Shown in pieces: positions 13,299-15,389 of a stretch of 15,389 nucleotides of DNA (its first letter is position 1; the number at the start of each line of letters is the position of its first letter). The translations under genes were made by a program, and so were the position numbers. The notes beneath the pieces are model-generated. The model made no database searches and was not told the origin of the DNA. It was given only the letters and a program-made list of their open reading frames with translations. The stretch comes from CAZGSV01 sp964528605 (lineage in GTDB: Bacteria > Armatimonadota > Zipacnadia > CAZGSV01). The DNA lies in contig CAZGSV010000080.1 of assembly GCA_964528605.1 (NCBI GenBank), forward strand, positions 1-15,389. The letters run 5' to 3'.

Positions 13299-15121
13299 TG
13301 CGTCTTGCGCAGAGCATCCGTGAGGCGGTCCCCCGGCCCGGAAGCGTCGCGCTTTTCTACCTGGCGCAGGCGGGCTTCTGCATCAAGACCGGCGCGGGCG
13401 CCGTGGTCTATGTGGACCCATACCTCACCGATTCCTGCGAGCGCCTGTTCGGGTTCAAGCGGCTGATAGCGGCGCCCATCACGCCCGCGGAAGCCGAGGC
13501 GGATGTGGTGGCCTCGACGCACGCTCACGCCGACCATCTTGACCCGGACGCGCTGCCCGTCATCGCGCGCAACCCAAGGACGCACTTCCTCGGCTCGCCC
13601 GACTGCGAGGAAGTGTACCGGCGGTGCGGACTTGCGAGGGAGCGCTACACCATCCTGAGGCGGGGAGAGACGGCGACGCTGGCCGGCGTGGGGTTCCGCG
13701 CCACCTACGCCGACCATGGGGAACTGGCGCCGGACGCCATAGGGCTGCTCATTGGTGTTGACGGAGTCACCATCTACAATGTGGGCGACAGCGGCTATCG
13801 GCCTGAGGAAATGGTGGCGTCCCTGAATTGCCGCGTGGATATCATGATCTCACCCATCAACGGTCAGTTCGGCAACATGGACGCGGTGGAGACGTGTCGG
13901 TTGGCTGCCATCATCAAGCCCAGGGTTCTGATCGCGGCGCATTTTGGCATGTTTGCGGAACACGGTGGCGATGTGGAGGCTTTCCTCGAGGCGGCGCGTG
14001 CCTTGCCCGCCGGTATTGAGGCCCGGGTGATGGCGCCGGGGGAACTGCTGACCTATCCGGGGCAATGCGAGGCGTCCCCTTGCTCTGTAGGAGGGCATGT
14101 TGTGCAACGCTGTGAGTCGCCGCTTGTCGTGCGACTGAACGCGACCACTTGCGCCATGATCCCGCCCGAGCGCGACCTCCTCGCTTCAATCAACGCGAGG
14201 GTGATCGAGGTCGAGGGCACGAGCGACGAGGAGATAGCCGAGGTTTGCCGCGACTGCGACGCCGTCATGGTGGTCTCGGCCCATCTGAGGGCGCCGGTGA
14301 TTAAGGCCCTGGCCAAGTGCAGGATAATCTCGCGCCTGGGGACAGGCGTGGACAAGATTGACGTAGCGCAAGCGACGCGGCAGGGGGTTATGGTCAGCAA
14401 CTTGCCCGACTTCTGCACCAACGAGGTGGCCGACCACACTGTGGCGCTGCTGCTTGCGGCCGCACGCCAACTCAACCTCTTCCAGGCACAGATGCGGCAG
14501 GGCAAGCAACCGCACCAGGTCGCGGATATGCACCGCTTGAGCACGCGCACGCTCGGCATCATCGGCCTGGGACGCATTGGGAAAGCGGTGGCCAGGCGGG
14601 CGCGCGCGTTCGGGATGCGCATCCTGGCCTCGGATCCGAATGTGAGCCCAGAGGACGCTCGGGCTGTGGAGGCGGAGTTGGTTGACCTCGGCACCCTACT
14701 GGCGGAGTCGGACTACGTCTGCCTGTTGTGCCCGCTCACCGAGGCGACGCGCGAGATGCTCACCCTCGATGAGATGCGCAAGATGAAGCCGAGCGCGGTG
14801 CTCATCAACACCGGCCGGGGCGAACTGGTCAAGGAGAACGACCTGATCGTCGCGCTCAAGACGGGCGTCATCCGCTATGCCGCGATTGACGTCTTCGCCG
14901 GCATCAATGTGTTTGACCCGGGTGGCTTCACCACCGACCACCCATACTTCGCGCTCGACAACATCATGATGACGCCGCACGTGGCCGCGTATTCGGAGGA
15001 GTCAGCGCTGGAGCAGAAGGTCCGCGGCGCGCAGGCAGTGGTGGAGGTGCTGAGCGGCAAATGGCCGCAACACTTGGTCAATCCCGAGGTCGTGCCGTGG
15101 TTCGAGATCGCTCAGCCATAG
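13298..15121 (+). CDS. Fused UlaG-like metallo-beta-lactamase-fold hydrolase and CtBP-like D-2-hydroxyacid dehydrogenase
   Basis: A single 607-residue frame holds two enzymes. Residues 1-255 are a metallo-beta-lactamase-fold hydrolase of the UlaG type (lactonase-like): HAHADH (75-80), a later His (H140, ADHGE), GDSG (163-166), and H215 in AAHFGMF. Residues 270-607 are a D-isomer-specific 2-hydroxyacid dehydrogenase resembling the CtBP branch. They show GTGVDKID (348-355), the NAD-binding GLGRIG (423-428) with Asp446 after the next strand, the catalytic Arg in NTGRGEL (R507) and His in TPHVAAYSEES (H561). The usual catalytic Glu (29 residues after the Arg) reads Ile536, and the loop before TPH is about six residues longer than usual. 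The GTG at 13298 overlaps the upstream stop, with GGAG 8 bases before it. An internal ribosome site and GTG at 14102 may yield the dehydrogenase alone. It could also be two genes merged by an indel or assembly error. Confidence 0.8.
   Translation: MRLAQSIREAVPRPGSVALFYLAQAGFCIKTGAGAVVYVDPYLTDSCERLFGFKRLIAAPITPAEAEADVVASTHAHADHLDPDALPVIARNPRTHFLGSPDCEEVYRRCGLARERYTILRRGETATLAGVGFRATYADHGELAPDAIGLLIGVDGVTIYNVGDSGYRPEEMVASLNCRVDIMISPINGQFGNMDAVETCRLAAIIKPRVLIAAHFGMFAEHGGDVEAFLEAARALPAGIEARVMAPGELLTYPGQCEASPCSVGGHVVQRCESPLVVRLNATTCAMIPPERDLLASINARVIEVEGTSDEEIAEVCRDCDAVMVVSAHLRAPVIKALAKCRIISRLGTGVDKIDVAQATRQGVMVSNLPDFCTNEVADHTVALLLAAARQLNLFQAQMRQGKQPHQVADMHRLSTRTLGIIGLGRIGKAVARRARAFGMRILASDPNVSPEDARAVEAELVDLGTLLAESDYVCLLCPLTEATREMLTLDEMRKMKPSAVLINTGRGELVKENDLIVALKTGVIRYAAIDVFAGINVFDPGGFTTDHPYFALDNIMMTPHVAAYSEESALEQKVRGAQAVVEVLSGKWPQHLVNPEVVPWFEIAQP
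14089..14104 (+). promoter_or_regulatory. Internal ribosome binding site and in-frame GTG start at the domain junction
   Basis: AGGAGGG (14089-14095) followed after six bases by GTG (14102) in the same frame as the fused gene (codon 269) is one of the best ribosome sites in the window. It sits exactly where the hydrolase ends and the dehydrogenase begins. An out-of-frame TAG overlaps it at 14088-14090, resembling the usual stop/ribosome-site overlap between two separate genes. Confidence 0.6.
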
Positions 15122-15160
15122 AGGCGCGCCGAACGGTCGCGCTCCCTTTGAGGTGCAAAG

Positions 15161-15389
15161 ATGAGAACGATGCAAGCGGCTCGCATCTTCGGGCCCAATG
15201 ACCTGCGCACGGTCGAGGTGCCCGTTCCGGAACTCGGCTCTCACGATGTCCTGTGTAAGGTCGTGAGGGCGGGCGTCTGCGGCACGGACTACGCCATCTA
15301 CACCGGCGAGTTCTCGTTCGTGAAGAGCGGCGCCATCAAGTTCCCCATGACGCCCGGTCACGAGTGGTCTGGGGTGGTGGCCGAGGTCG
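15161..15389 (+). CDS. Zinc-dependent alcohol dehydrogenase family protein (N-terminal part, cut by window end)
   Basis: Medium-chain dehydrogenase/reductase of the threonine/sorbitol dehydrogenase-like group. The first 76 residues show the GroES-like start (AARIFGPNDLRTVEVPVPEL), the catalytic zinc Cys in RAGVCGTD (C40) and the conserved PGHEWSGVV (H67, E68). The ATG at 15161 is chosen because GAGGTG (15150-15155) lies 5 bases before it. An in-frame ATG at 15170 would be too far. It follows the fused hydrolase/dehydrogenase by 39 bases and is likely part of the same transcript, providing an NAD(P)-dependent alcohol oxidation step. The Rossmann domain lies beyond the window. Confidence 0.9.
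   Translation, partial: MRTMQAARIFGPNDLRTVEVPVPELGSHDVLCKVVRAGVCGTDYAIYTGEFSFVKSGAIKFPMTPGHEWSGVVAEV

Noticed and set aside
1..15389. CRISPR array, insertion sequence, tRNA/rRNA, toxin-antitoxin or defence island
   Set aside because: No regularly spaced repeats, terminal inverted repeats, transposase or nuclease motifs, or tRNA-like cloverleaf sequence were found. All long genes belong to metabolic, tRNA-related or envelope families.

Overview
The window reads as a GC-rich (roughly two-thirds G+C by eye) bacterial chromosome segment with dense, overlapping genes and no phage, transposon, CRISPR array or RNA gene that I can see. The organism is not identifiable with certainty. A nadK-steA-steB block (known from Actinobacteria and some other Gram-positive-related phyla), a lysA/site-2 protease neighbourhood and a sugar-acid-type catabolic cluster would fit an uncultured Terrabacteria lineage such as Armatimonadota. 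That placement is inference.

Left part (1-4036, plus strand): the C-terminal end of an Ala/Pro-rich protein of unknown function enters from the left edge and ends at a strong hairpin (661-697). Then comes a tight three-gene run: diaminopimelate decarboxylase lysA, a class II tRNA nucleotidyltransferase/poly(A) polymerase family enzyme, and an M50 site-2-protease-type membrane metalloprotease.

Middle part (4139-11428, minus strand): seven genes lie head to tail, read right to left: exported TPR protein, NAD kinase, SteA-like, SteB/MctB-like, GNAT acetyltransferase of the short ArgA type, a ProRS-like protein, and an MgtC/SapB membrane protein. Most junctions overlap or nearly touch, so this looks like one operon, probably driven by a near-consensus promoter at 11456-11484. 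The most unusual gene is the ProRS-like one. It keeps the editing (INS/YbaK-type) domain and the anticodon-binding domain but has lost essentially every class II catalytic motif, so it is predicted not to charge tRNA and may be an editing or regulatory paralogue.

Right part (11648-15389, plus strand): a divergent cluster begins with two tandem HpcH/HpaI-type aldolases (about 75% identical by hand alignment). It continues with a 607-residue frame joining a UlaG-like metallo-beta-lactamase-fold hydrolase to a CtBP-like 2-hydroxyacid dehydrogenase, and then the start of a zinc-dependent alcohol dehydrogenase cut by the window edge. The fused frame carries a strong internal ribosome binding site and in-frame GTG exactly at the domain junction. 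Together these look like a pathway for a sugar acid or related hydroxy/keto acid: lactone or ester opening, NAD-linked redox steps and retro-aldol cleavage to pyruvate plus an aldehyde. The substrate cannot be read from the sequence. The 219-base divergent intergenic region holds promoter candidates for both directions and a 14-bp palindrome over the -35 element of the minus-strand promoter.
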